From JBGLNJ01 sp964353405 (GTDB lineage: Bacteria; Chloroflexota; Anaerolineae; Fen-1058): DNA of 37,502 nucleotides. The stretch is from assembly GCA_964353405.1 (NCBI GenBank), contig CAYGWJ010000492.1, forward strand, positions 1 to 37,502. Direction: 5' to 3'. Numbering within the stretch: the stretch's first letter is position 1; the number at the start of each line of letters is the position of its first letter. Shown one piece after another: positions 6,979 to 14,486 of this stretch. Below the pieces are notes generated by a model. That model was not told where the DNA came from. It saw only the letters and a list, made by a program, of their open reading frames with translations, and made no database searches. The translations under genes were made by a program, and so were the position numbers.

Positions 6979-8360
6979 GCTTCGACCACCTTTCTCAAAG
7001 CACACGCCAGCGTATCAATGTCCGCTTTGGTGTGAACTTCGGTCACGCAGTAAAGGGCGCTCTGGCCCATTTCAGGAAATTCTGGCAAGTCCTTGCCGCC
7101 GAAAATTCCCTGTGCCAGTAAGGCTTTGTTGATCTCTGCCACGGTCTTGCCAGCGTCATCAAAGTTGACGACAAACTCTTTAAAATGCGGCGCCTGAAAA
7201 GCGGGCGCTCGAATGCCTTTGATGTTGTTCAATTCCATCATAGCATAACCGGCGCGGGACATGATGCTCTCGCCCAACTCGACCATGCCCTGCGGGCCGA
7301 GCAGGGCCAGATACACGCCTGCCGTGATGCCCCACAGGTTCGCCATGGTCCCCAGCCATTCCTTGCCGCCTTCCCTTTTGATGAAAGAGGTCCGTTCAAA
7401 AGCGACCTCGCCAAAACCATACTCGCCGGGCACAATCGTCGGCGCGATGCCATACAAGCGCGTGGGGTACTCGCTCACGAATCGTTCTTCGTCCCGCGTG
7501 GCGATAAACCCGGCGTGCCCGCTGCCAAATTGCATGTGCATGCCCAACGCCTGAATATCGCCGCAGACAATGTCCGCGCCATACTCGATGGGCGGAGTCA
7601 GGACTCCCAGCGAAATCGGGTCTGCACCGACGATGCACAGCGCGCCATGCTGATGTGCCAGTTGGGCAATCTCTGCGCCCTGCGTTTCAAGGCAACCCAA
7701 ATAGCCGGGGTTTTCAAAACAGACGGCAGCCGTTTGTGTGGATAGCACACTTGCGAGTGCCCTGATATCCAATTGGCCTGTTGTCCTGTCAAAGCCGATC
7801 AAGCTGATTTCGAGGTCAGGCGCGCCATAGTCCAGAATTTTGGATAGCTTGTCAGGGCTGATGGCTCGGCTGACCAACACCTGTCGTCGCCCGGTGATGC
7901 GGGCCGCCATCCGGATGGACGTAGCGGCAGCCTGATAACCATCATAGGTCGGCAGACTGACCACGTCCATGTTCAGCAGTTCGCCCATCATGCTGGCATA
8001 TTCAAACAGCGCTTGATACCGGCCGTGATCCTCATAGGCCCGGCCCGAGTAGGCTGTCAAGAACTCGTTGCGCTGATTGACCTCATCACACACAGCCGGG
8101 ACATGGTGCTGGTAACAGCCAGCGCCCAAAAAGCTCAGGAATTCTCCGGAGGTCACGTTTTTTGCCAATAGCTCCTCGACATGCCGTCTCAGGGTGTACT
8201 CGGACCGATAGGGAGCCGGCAGGTTCATTTTGCGCTTGAGCCGGAGCCTTTCTGGAATCTCTGCGTAGAGTTCCTCAATGCTTTCGGCCTCGACCTCCCG
8301 AAGCATCTGCTGTTTGATGGCCGGGACAGAGTTGGGGATATAAGGATAAACATTCGACAT
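6975..8360 (-). CDS. gcvPA: Glycine dehydrogenase (decarboxylating) subunit 1
   Basis: 461 residues, the usual size for GcvPA (about 440-460). It is the second half of the two-chain P protein and has the aminotransferase fold but no PLP lysine. Recognisable stretches: MYPYIPN-like start (here VYPYIPNS), FLGAGCYQHHVPAVCDEV around 80-98, FLTAYSGRAYEDHGRYQALFEYASMM, and the C-terminal ALYCVTEVHTKADID. It begins 5 bases after the stop of the hydantoinase-family gene and shares an ATGA overlap with gcvPB. Together with the MttB genes upstream it suggests that glycine, or an N-methyl glycine derivative, is one intermediate here. Confidence 0.94.
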   Translation of the reverse strand: MSNVYPYIPNSVPAIKQQMLREVEAESIEELYAEIPERLRLKRKMNLPAPYRSEYTLRRHVEELLAKNVTSGEFLSFLGAGCYQHHVPAVCDEVNQRNEFLTAYSGRAYEDHGRYQALFEYASMMGELLNMDVVSLPTYDGYQAAATSIRMAARITGRRQVLVSRAISPDKLSKILDYGAPDLEISLIGFDRTTGQLDIRALASVLSTQTAAVCFENPGYLGCLETQGAEIAQLAHQHGALCIVGADPISLGVLTPPIEYGADIVCGDIQALGMHMQFGSGHAGFIATRDEERFVSEYPTRLYGIAPTIVPGEYGFGEVAFERTSFIKREGGKEWLGTMANLWGITAGVYLALLGPQGMVELGESIMSRAGYAMMELNNIKGIRAPAFQAPHFKEFVVNFDDAGKTVAEINKALLAQGIFGGKDLPEFPEMGQSALYCVTEVHTKADIDTLACALRKVVEA

Positions 8361-8365
8361 GTGAA

Positions 8366-10219
8366 CTAATCCACCGCGAGCGGCCGGCCGGTGGCGCAGG
8401 CTCGCACCGTCATTTCGGCCAGGGCGCCCATGGCCACCTCTCGCCGATCCACCTTGACTGAGATCACCCTAGCCCCAGCTTGATGCACCGCGTCCTGGGC
8501 CAACTCTACGGCGGTAACCTCTGCCCTCGCCACCGCCTCGGCAAAGGAGCCGGCGACCTGTCTGCCCCGCGACGAGTGGATCAGAAAAGTCACTGTGCCA
8601 GCGCCCTGGACGTGAGGCTGCACCAAAACTTCAACCATGTGGGTGACTCCGGCGACGATAGCCCCCACTGCGTTGCCCACCTCTGCGTGGAGAGGAATGA
8701 CGCACTGTGTATGCAGCTTGTCTGCAACCCGAGGAATGAAGCTGGTCACGGGCGCGCCGATGGCAACGATAGGCCGGTGCACTTCAATATGGCAACTCAA
8801 CGCAGCCGCGGTCTCGTGTCCCAAGGATTGCTCCAATAGAAAAGCCCAGGCTCGTGGCGCCGGAAACAGGCTATAACCGGTCTTGGCAGTCACCAGCTTG
8901 TCCAAGATTTCTGTGGCGACTGTGTTTACTACCTGCTCCAGCACTTGGCGGGTCAGCTCCTCCACCGAGATGTTCAACTGCCTGGCGACTAATCGTGCAC
9001 CAGCCCGCGCAGCCGAGCCATTGCCACCGATACCGCTAGCTTCCGACCAGAGGATGTCGGTTGGAGTCAAGCCAGCCCGTCGCAATATCCCCAATGCCTC
9101 TAACCGCTCAGTGGGGACAGTGTGATTTCCGAACGGCGGGGCATCCAACTCACCTGCGCCCACATGGGCTGCGCTCTCCAGCTCCCGCATAATCTCGGGC
9201 CACTCGACTCCCAAGCGGCAAAGCGGGATAGCACGGCGTGGCCCGATGCACAGCGTGTGGCCTCCTTCCACGCGGATATGGCTGTCGCCGCCGATGCCGA
9301 TAGTCCGCAAGTCCGCTGCCTGGACACTCGTCTGCCACCCGCCCACCAGGGCGCCGGCCGGGTTGTTCCAGGGCTGACCATCTTCCAGGATCGCGATGTC
9401 AGTCGTGGTGCCGCCCATGTCTACAACGATGGCATTACTCAGACCTGAAAGAAACTCGGCGCCGATGGCGCTGGCGGCTGGGCCAGACAAGATCGTCTCT
9501 ACCGGGCGCTGGCGGGCGACCTGCTCGCTGATCAATGACCCATCACCTTTAACTACCATGAGGGGGGCAACAATCCCTTGTTCGGCTAATACCTTTTTCA
9601 CGGAATCTAGCAAGCGCTGAATCATCGGCAACAAGCGGGCGTTGAGCACGACGGTGGAAACCCGCTTCAACGCATTGAGTTTGCTGGTCAGTTGGTGCCC
9701 ACACACCACTGGCGCAGAGGCCAGCTCGGCGATCATCTGGCGAACGCGCAGCTCATGATCCGGATTCATTACACTAAAATAGCCGGATACCGCAAAGGCA
9801 TCCACCCTATCTCGGAACTTGAGGACCGTCTGACGGGCTGTCTCGACGTCCAATGAACAAACCTCTTCACCCTTGACGTCATGCCCGCCGTTGATATAGC
9901 AGATGTCCTCGACCGGCAGGCGCCTTGCCAGGCCGCTCCGGCGCATAATCTCTTCATCATAGCCAATAAGGATTAAACCCACCCGCCCGCCATGCCCCTC
10001 AACAATGGCATTCGTGGCCAGGGTCGTGGAAATGGATGCTAGCCTAACATTCTGACAGTCCGCCCCGCCCAGCCCCTTGATGGCTTGAGCGACTCCGAGA
10101 GACAGATCATGCGGCGTGGTGGGCGCCTTGGCTTTGCGCTGCACCTGACCAGACGCCAAGTCTACCAGCACTGCATCCGTGTAGGTTCCACCAGCGTCAA
10201 TTCCAATCGCTAACTTCAA
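8366..10219 (-). CDS. Hydantoinase/oxoprolinase-family ATPase, candidate corrinoid activator
   Basis: 617 residues if the TTG at 10219 is used. That start is preceded by AAGGA at good distance and gives the usual family opening (KLAIGIDAGGTYTDAV). An upstream TTG at 10318 has no ribosome site, and its extra 33 codons read through a hairpin. The protein has the ASKHA nucleotide-binding layout of HyuA-type proteins: phosphate-1 loop IDAGGTYTD near the start, ISTTLATNAIVEG, and phosphate-2 VVDMGGTTTDIA in the middle. No C-terminal hydantoinase-B gene follows. It sits between the corrinoid protein and gcvPA. The likeliest role is ATP-driven reactivation of the corrinoid protein, but unlike RamA or RACo it shows no Cys-rich Fe-S motif. 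Hydrolysis of an N-methylhydantoin-like ring is the alternative. Confidence 0.75.
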   Translation of the reverse strand: MKLAIGIDAGGTYTDAVLVDLASGQVQRKAKAPTTPHDLSLGVAQAIKGLGGADCQNVRLASISTTLATNAIVEGHGGRVGLILIGYDEEIMRRSGLARRLPVEDICYINGGHDVKGEEVCSLDVETARQTVLKFRDRVDAFAVSGYFSVMNPDHELRVRQMIAELASAPVVCGHQLTSKLNALKRVSTVVLNARLLPMIQRLLDSVKKVLAEQGIVAPLMVVKGDGSLISEQVARQRPVETILSGPAASAIGAEFLSGLSNAIVVDMGGTTTDIAILEDGQPWNNPAGALVGGWQTSVQAADLRTIGIGGDSHIRVEGGHTLCIGPRRAIPLCRLGVEWPEIMRELESAAHVGAGELDAPPFGNHTVPTERLEALGILRRAGLTPTDILWSEASGIGGNGSAARAGARLVARQLNISVEELTRQVLEQVVNTVATEILDKLVTAKTGYSLFPAPRAWAFLLEQSLGHETAAALSCHIEVHRPIVAIGAPVTSFIPRVADKLHTQCVIPLHAEVGNAVGAIVAGVTHMVEVLVQPHVQGAGTVTFLIHSSRGRQVAGSFAEAVARAEVTAVELAQDAVHQAGARVISVKVDRREVAMGALAEMTVRACATGRPLAVD

Positions 10220-10255
10220 TCTGTTCTTATCCTTCGTTGGCTTATCTTTAACAGG

Positions 10256-10310
10256 AGAGGGCGCAGAGATGAATTCAGGCTCGCCCTCGGCAAGCACCTC
10301 TGCGCCCTCT
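10256..10310. repeat. 13-bp perfect inverted repeat between corrinoid and ATPase genes
   Basis: AGAGGGCGCAGAG (10256-10268) and CTCTGCGCCCTCT (10298-10310), with a 29-base loop. Lies in the 112-base gap between the corrinoid gene stop and the chosen ATPase start. No U-tract follows, so it is more likely an mRNA-stabilising or processing hairpin, or a mobile intergenic repeat, than a terminator. Confidence 0.6.
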
Positions 10311-10331
10311 GCAGACAACGCGGGTGCATCC

Positions 10332-10979
10332 CTATACTCCTACCTTGACTGCGTCCATCAATTCGCGTGCCTTGACGACAGCCGTTGCGCCGTCGGGCGC
10401 AAAGCCGTCGGCTCCAATGGAATCAGCAAATTGCTGAGTGACAGGGGCGCCGCCTACCAGGACTTGGACCGATTCGCGGAGGCCGGCCTCTTCCAAAGAG
10501 CGAATAGTATCGCGCATGAACGGCAGCGTGGTCGTCAACAACGCGCTCATGGCTACAATGTCGCATTGGTGGGTCTTGGCCGCTGCGACGAATTTGGTGG
10601 GCGAAATGTCCACGCCCAGGTCGTGTACCTCAAAGCCCGCTCCTTCCAGCATCATCGCCACGAGGCTTTTGCCGATGTCGTGCAGGTCGCCCTTGACCGT
10701 GCCGATGACGACCGTGCCCCTCAGCTTGGTATCCACCGCCGAAAGAAAGGGCCGGATCACATCCATACCGGTGTGCATCGCCTTAGCCGCCAGCAGCACA
10801 TCGGGGATGTACATGTTGCCGACGCGCCACTCTTGGCTCACAACATCCATCCCGCTCACCAGCGCATTCAAAATCGTCCGGGCTTGATGACTGACGTTCA
10901 GAGCTTGTTGCGTCAATTCGGGCGCAATCTGCCAATCGCCCGCGACTACCGCTTGCGTGACTTGGTCCAGAATGTCCAT
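10332..10979 (-). CDS. Corrinoid (B12-binding) protein of a methyltransferase system
   Basis: 215 residues from the ATG at 10979, which has AGAGGAGG 10 bases upstream; the longer frame from 11219 runs through mttB and is rejected. Residues 1-85 are the helical methionine-synthase cap-like domain (B12-binding 2). Residues 88-215 are the cobalamin-binding Rossmann domain with D98-L-H100-D-I-G103, where H100 supplies the lower axial ligand to cobalt, plus SALLTTT and GGAPV. This is the MttC/MtgC type that accepts a methyl group from the adjacent MttB-family protein and hands it to a second methyltransferase. That second enzyme (MtgA/MtbA-like) is not in the window. Spacing to mttB is 13 bases. 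Confidence 0.93.
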   Translation of the reverse strand: MDILDQVTQAVVAGDWQIAPELTQQALNVSHQARTILNALVSGMDVVSQEWRVGNMYIPDVLLAAKAMHTGMDVIRPFLSAVDTKLRGTVVIGTVKGDLHDIGKSLVAMMLEGAGFEVHDLGVDISPTKFVAAAKTHQCDIVAMSALLTTTLPFMRDTIRSLEEAGLRESVQVLVGGAPVTQQFADSIGADGFAPDGATAVVKARELMDAVKVGV

Positions 10980-10992
10980 GAGCCAGCCTCCT

Positions 10993-12540
10993 CTAGATCT
11001 TGCCACCACTGGCGACGGCGTCCACCAAAGCACCATAGGAGCCATAATCTTCCGGCCCGCTGGCCCCGCCCCAGGCGTGACTGAGCTTGCCTTCGGCGGC
11101 GGCTTGGTCGGCGGCCTCGACGATTTTGTCCAACTCAGCCAGCAGCCTCGGGTCGAGCGGCTCGGCGCGATGCTCCGCCAAAATCTTGCGGACGCGCTCG
11201 CGGGCCAGCTCGTTGGCATCTTTCATGCCCTTGCTTTCCCAAACGCCGCGCACGAACCGGTTGATTGTCTTGGGCACAAAATACTCGGTCTTGTAGTATT
11301 TGAGCGTGTGCGGGTCAATCAAAAAGTTGCCACTAGACCCGACCCGCAGGATGGCCTCCATGCCCAGCGTCTCGTCCGACACCTCTACCCCACGCATTAA
11401 CCGGCGCACCATGCCGATGAGGTCATTGTCCATCACCAGCAGCACGGGGTCGTAGGTGTAGCAGTGCTCGATGTGGCCGAAACCGGCCAGGACGTTTGCG
11501 CCGCTCAGCGCAGGTAACAAGACATTAATGGCGCGCTCTGTGGCAGATTGGGCGTCAGCGACCATCGAGTCGGCCACCGCGCCAAAGAGATTCGGCGGCA
11601 TGTGATATAACTCGGCGGCGAGTTGCGCCTGGCAAGCCGCCATCATCGCGGCCTCCATCCGGCCTTGCAACGAGAGGCCCGTCCATGAATCCAGGATCAG
11701 GTTGCGGGGCGCGTACATCAGCGGCATGCCAGGGAACGCGGCCTGCGAAATGCAGATACCCGCCAGTATCTCAATGTTGGCCTGTAATACCGCGCCGGCA
11801 ATCGTCACCGGGCAGGTGGCGCCGGCGATGGGCATGGTGTTTAGCTCAATCGGAACATGCAGCGGGCCGACGGTAAAGAGAATGTCCAGCGCATACGGCA
11901 AAAACTTTAATGGCGCCAGCGCCGAAGTCAGCACGCTTAGCAGTGGCCGCGCTTGCACTTGTGCATCGCTGCCTTGAACGGCCTTGATCATTTCCACCAT
12001 GTAGCCGACGCCCTTGCCAGTATAGGGCTGCACTTCGACGTGCTTGACGCTATGTTCCAACAGCAAGCGCAGGATGTGCACGTCGCGCGTGTCCAGGTTC
12101 ATGTCGTCGGGATAGATGGAGGCGACATAGTCAATGTGCTCCAACCCATCGGCCAGGGTTGTCCACTCGACCAGGTCACGCGTCAACACTTTGCGCCACT
12201 GGCGAGTCTCCAGGTCAATGTAGCCCTCGCCGCCGGTCAACGGGCGCGTGTGAAACTCGCCGCCGACCTCAGCCACCAGGTCGTGCTTGGGCAGGCGAGC
12301 GCCGTAGACAATCCGGCTGGGCACATGCTTGAGGCATTCTTCCACCAGGCTTTTGGGAAAGAGCACCCGCGTGCTGTTCTTTTCCAGCGTGGCGCCGGCT
12401 TGGCCCAACACTTGCAGCGCCTTGCGATGATTGACGTTCATTCCGGCTTTTTCCAATATCTCTAGTGACTGCTCATGGATTTTGTGCATGGCTTCGTCAG
12501 AAAGCAATCGCAGGGCGGGTCTGAGCGCAGGTTGAGTCAT
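10993..12540 (-). CDS. MttB-family trimethylamine/betaine:corrinoid methyltransferase (non-pyrrolysine)
   Basis: 515 residues. The whole chain fits the trimethylamine methyltransferase (MttB, COG5598) family: an N-terminal helical part (LRLLSDEAMHKIHEQSLEILEKAG), then a TIM barrel with TGGEGYIDLETR, SVLTSALAPLKF and the C-terminal WESKGMKDANELARERV. No in-frame amber interrupts it, so it belongs to the large pyrrolysine-free branch. Characterised members of that branch demethylate glycine betaine (MtgB), proline betaine (MtpB), carnitine (MtcB) or gamma-butyrobetaine (MtyB). The substrate here is unknown. A ribosome site AAAGAGG precedes the ATG. It is followed directly by its corrinoid partner, and upstream lies a zinc-ribbon protein gene 56 bases away. 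Confidence 0.92.
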   Translation of the reverse strand: MTQPALRPALRLLSDEAMHKIHEQSLEILEKAGMNVNHRKALQVLGQAGATLEKNSTRVLFPKSLVEECLKHVPSRIVYGARLPKHDLVAEVGGEFHTRPLTGGEGYIDLETRQWRKVLTRDLVEWTTLADGLEHIDYVASIYPDDMNLDTRDVHILRLLLEHSVKHVEVQPYTGKGVGYMVEMIKAVQGSDAQVQARPLLSVLTSALAPLKFLPYALDILFTVGPLHVPIELNTMPIAGATCPVTIAGAVLQANIEILAGICISQAAFPGMPLMYAPRNLILDSWTGLSLQGRMEAAMMAACQAQLAAELYHMPPNLFGAVADSMVADAQSATERAINVLLPALSGANVLAGFGHIEHCYTYDPVLLVMDNDLIGMVRRLMRGVEVSDETLGMEAILRVGSSGNFLIDPHTLKYYKTEYFVPKTINRFVRGVWESKGMKDANELARERVRKILAEHRAEPLDPRLLAELDKIVEAADQAAAEGKLSHAWGGASGPEDYGSYGALVDAVASGGKI

Positions 12541-12596
12541 TCAATACCTCTTTGTTTTGACCGCATACCGGGGACGATGCGCTGCGACGGTCGCGG

Positions 12597-13070
12597 TCAT
12601 AGGGCCGGATGTGCGGGACGATCAAACACCATGCCGCAGGCGCGGCAGGGTCGTTGCCCGGAAGGGCCCGTTGGGGCTAGCAGGCGATGGGCAAAACCGC
12701 AGTGCGGACAGAGGACCTGGAACCATTGCCAGCCATGCGCTGCAATTTCGTCCTGGCTGACCGGTCCAATATATTCCCATTGCTCCGCTCCGTAGGGCCA
12801 AGTATTGCGCGCCATCACCTGAAAGATGTCGCCCTCTTCGTCGTCGCTCATCTTGGGCATCTGGCCGCTATAGACGTCGCTGTTGTGGAACCGGATCGCC
12901 GGGCCCACCGGCCCATGGCGCAGATCCAAAATGATTTGCTCGCCATGTTCCGGGTGCTTGAACTTTATTCCGGCCTGGAGAGTTTCATAGGGCATGTCAG
13001 CCAATGTGGTCACGAGATCCTCATCTGTTGTGGTGGGCAGGTTGTACCAGGCCAGATGGCCGCCCGGCAC
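12597..13070 (-). CDS. Hypothetical protein with C-terminal zinc ribbon
   Basis: 157 residues from a GTG; an in-frame stop lies just upstream so nothing longer is possible, and ATG at codon 26 is the main alternative. The first ~110 residues are an acidic, aromatic-rich domain with no match that I recall. The last ~40 contain CPHCG...CRACG, a two-knuckle zinc ribbon. The coding frame runs co-directionally between the aminotransferases and mttB, and its opposite-strand frames are shadows. Placement immediately before mttB suggests a helper or regulatory role in the methyltransferase system, but function is unknown. Confidence 0.6.
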   Translation of the reverse strand: MPGGHLAWYNLPTTTDEDLVTTLADMPYETLQAGIKFKHPEHGEQIILDLRHGPVGPAIRFHNSDVYSGQMPKMSDDEEGDIFQVMARNTWPYGAEQWEYIGPVSQDEIAAHGWQWFQVLCPHCGFAHRLLAPTGPSGQRPCRACGMVFDRPAHPAL

Positions 13071-13142
13071 GTCCGGTGATCACGATAGTCGAATTGCTAC
13101 CCGGCGGGAGCGGCTGAGCGGTTACCGTCCGCTATTCAAGCC

Positions 13143-13180
13143 CCGACCGCCGACGGTGAACAGAACAGGCCGGCGGTCGG
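13143..13180 (-). terminator. GC-rich hairpin after the aminotransferase gene
   Basis: Perfect 10-bp stem CCGACCGCCG (13143-13152) / CGGCGGTCGG (13171-13180) with an 18-base loop, 9 bases past the aminotransferase stop at 13189. No U-tract follows on the minus strand. It may weaken read-through or stabilise the upstream mRNA rather than terminate fully. Confidence 0.4.
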
Positions 13181-13188
13181 CGTTTACA

Positions 13189-14466
13189 CTACTGGGCCGT
13201 CTGCAATGCCGTTTCGAAAATGCCCAGGGCCTCTTTGATGTGGGACTCGTTCACGACCAGCGGCGGAATCCAGCGCACCGTATTGTCCCACGGGCCGCAG
13301 GTCAGCAATAGCAAACCATTGGCCAGGCTGGCTTTGACGACCGCCTTTGCGCGTTCAGTCCACGGCTCGCCCTGTGGAGTGGTGAACTCGGTCCCCACCA
13401 TCAACCCCAATCCGCGCACATCACCGATCTCGGGATGTTCCTCTTGCAGCTTGCGCAACCCGGATGTCAACACCTGACCCATCGCAGCCGAATTCTCGAT
13501 CAACTTTTCGTCGCGCAAGACCTGGATGCTGGCGACACCAGCGGCGCAGGCCACCACGTTGCCACCATACGTGCCGCCATGCGAGCCAGTCGGCCACTTG
13601 GCCATGGCTTCGGGGCGGGCGGCCAGACCAGACAGCGGCAACCCGGAAGCCAGGCCCTTGGCCATCACGATCACATCTGGCACCACATTCCAATGCTCGA
13701 CCGTAAACCACTTGCCCGTGCGCCCAAAGCCAGACTGGATCTCGTCCGCAATCAGCATCATCCCATAGTGGTCACAGATCTCGCGCAGCGCAGGCAAAAA
13801 GCCGGCGGGTGGAACGACATAGCCGCCTTCGCCCAGCACTGGCTCAATCAAGATGGCGGCCGTCTCTTCGGGCGCGGTCTGGGTTTTGAGCAACAACTTG
13901 AGCTCCTTGAGACAAAAGTTGAGCGTGGTCTTTTCGTCCCAGCCGTAGCGATAGGCATAGGGGAATGGAGCGACAAAGAAACCGGCCGCCAGTGGCTGAT
14001 AGCCCGCGCGGTAAATCGTCTTGGAATTCGTTGCGGCCATCGTGGCGTTGGTGCGCCCGTGGAATGAGCCTTGAAAGACGATGATGTTGGGCCGCCCGGT
14101 CGCATAGCGGGCCAGCTTGATCGCGCCCTCAATCGCCTCTGCGCCCGAGTTGGAAAAGAAGAATGTGTTCAGCGGTTCAGGGACGATCGGCAGCAATTCC
14201 TCGATCAGTTGCAGCATCGGCTTGTGCATGACGATGTTGGCCTGGGCGTGGAGCATTTTGGCCGCTTGCTCCTGAACTGCCTTGACGACTCGGGGGTGGG
14301 CATGGCCGGTATTGGTGACGCCGATGCCACTGGTGAAATCCAGATAACGGCGTCCATTAATGTCCACGAGGTAAGGACCTTCCCCATGGTCAACCAAGAT
14401 GTCAAAGATACGCGTCCAAACGGGCGACACGTGTTGCCTGAGTTCACCCAGTGTCATACTTGACAT
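13189..14466 (-). CDS. Class III PLP-dependent aminotransferase (4-aminobutyrate/ornithine type)
   Basis: 425 residues, full family length. Fold-type I aminotransferase moving an amino group from an omega- or beta-amino acid to a keto acid. Seen: DFTSGIGVTNTGHAHPRVV near 45-63, SNSGAEAIEGAIKLAR, IVFQGSFHGRT, LIADEIQSGFGRTGKWF and the PLP lysine in VIVMAKGLASGLPLSG. The ATG has GGGAGG 7 bases upstream. It starts 20 bases after the second aminotransferase gene, so the pair is cotranscribed. Exact substrate cannot be read from the sequence; 4-aminobutyrate, 5-aminovalerate, ornithine or beta-lysine-type amines are candidates. Confidence 0.92.
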   Translation of the reverse strand: MSSMTLGELRQHVSPVWTRIFDILVDHGEGPYLVDINGRRYLDFTSGIGVTNTGHAHPRVVKAVQEQAAKMLHAQANIVMHKPMLQLIEELLPIVPEPLNTFFFSNSGAEAIEGAIKLARYATGRPNIIVFQGSFHGRTNATMAATNSKTIYRAGYQPLAAGFFVAPFPYAYRYGWDEKTTLNFCLKELKLLLKTQTAPEETAAILIEPVLGEGGYVVPPAGFLPALREICDHYGMMLIADEIQSGFGRTGKWFTVEHWNVVPDVIVMAKGLASGLPLSGLAARPEAMAKWPTGSHGGTYGGNVVACAAGVASIQVLRDEKLIENSAAMGQVLTSGLRKLQEEHPEIGDVRGLGLMVGTEFTTPQGEPWTERAKAVVKASLANGLLLLTCGPWDNTVRWIPPLVVNESHIKEALGIFETALQTAQ

Positions 14467-14486
14467 GTTTTCCTCCCATTAGGCTT

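Noticed and set aside
10269..11084. 271-codon plus-strand frame opposite the corrinoid gene
   Set aside because: Shadow of a well-identified gene on the minus strand; no ribosome site or family features.
10993..12540. Possible pyrrolysine-containing MttB
   Set aside because: The frame is continuous with no in-frame amber codon, so no pyrrolysine site exists.
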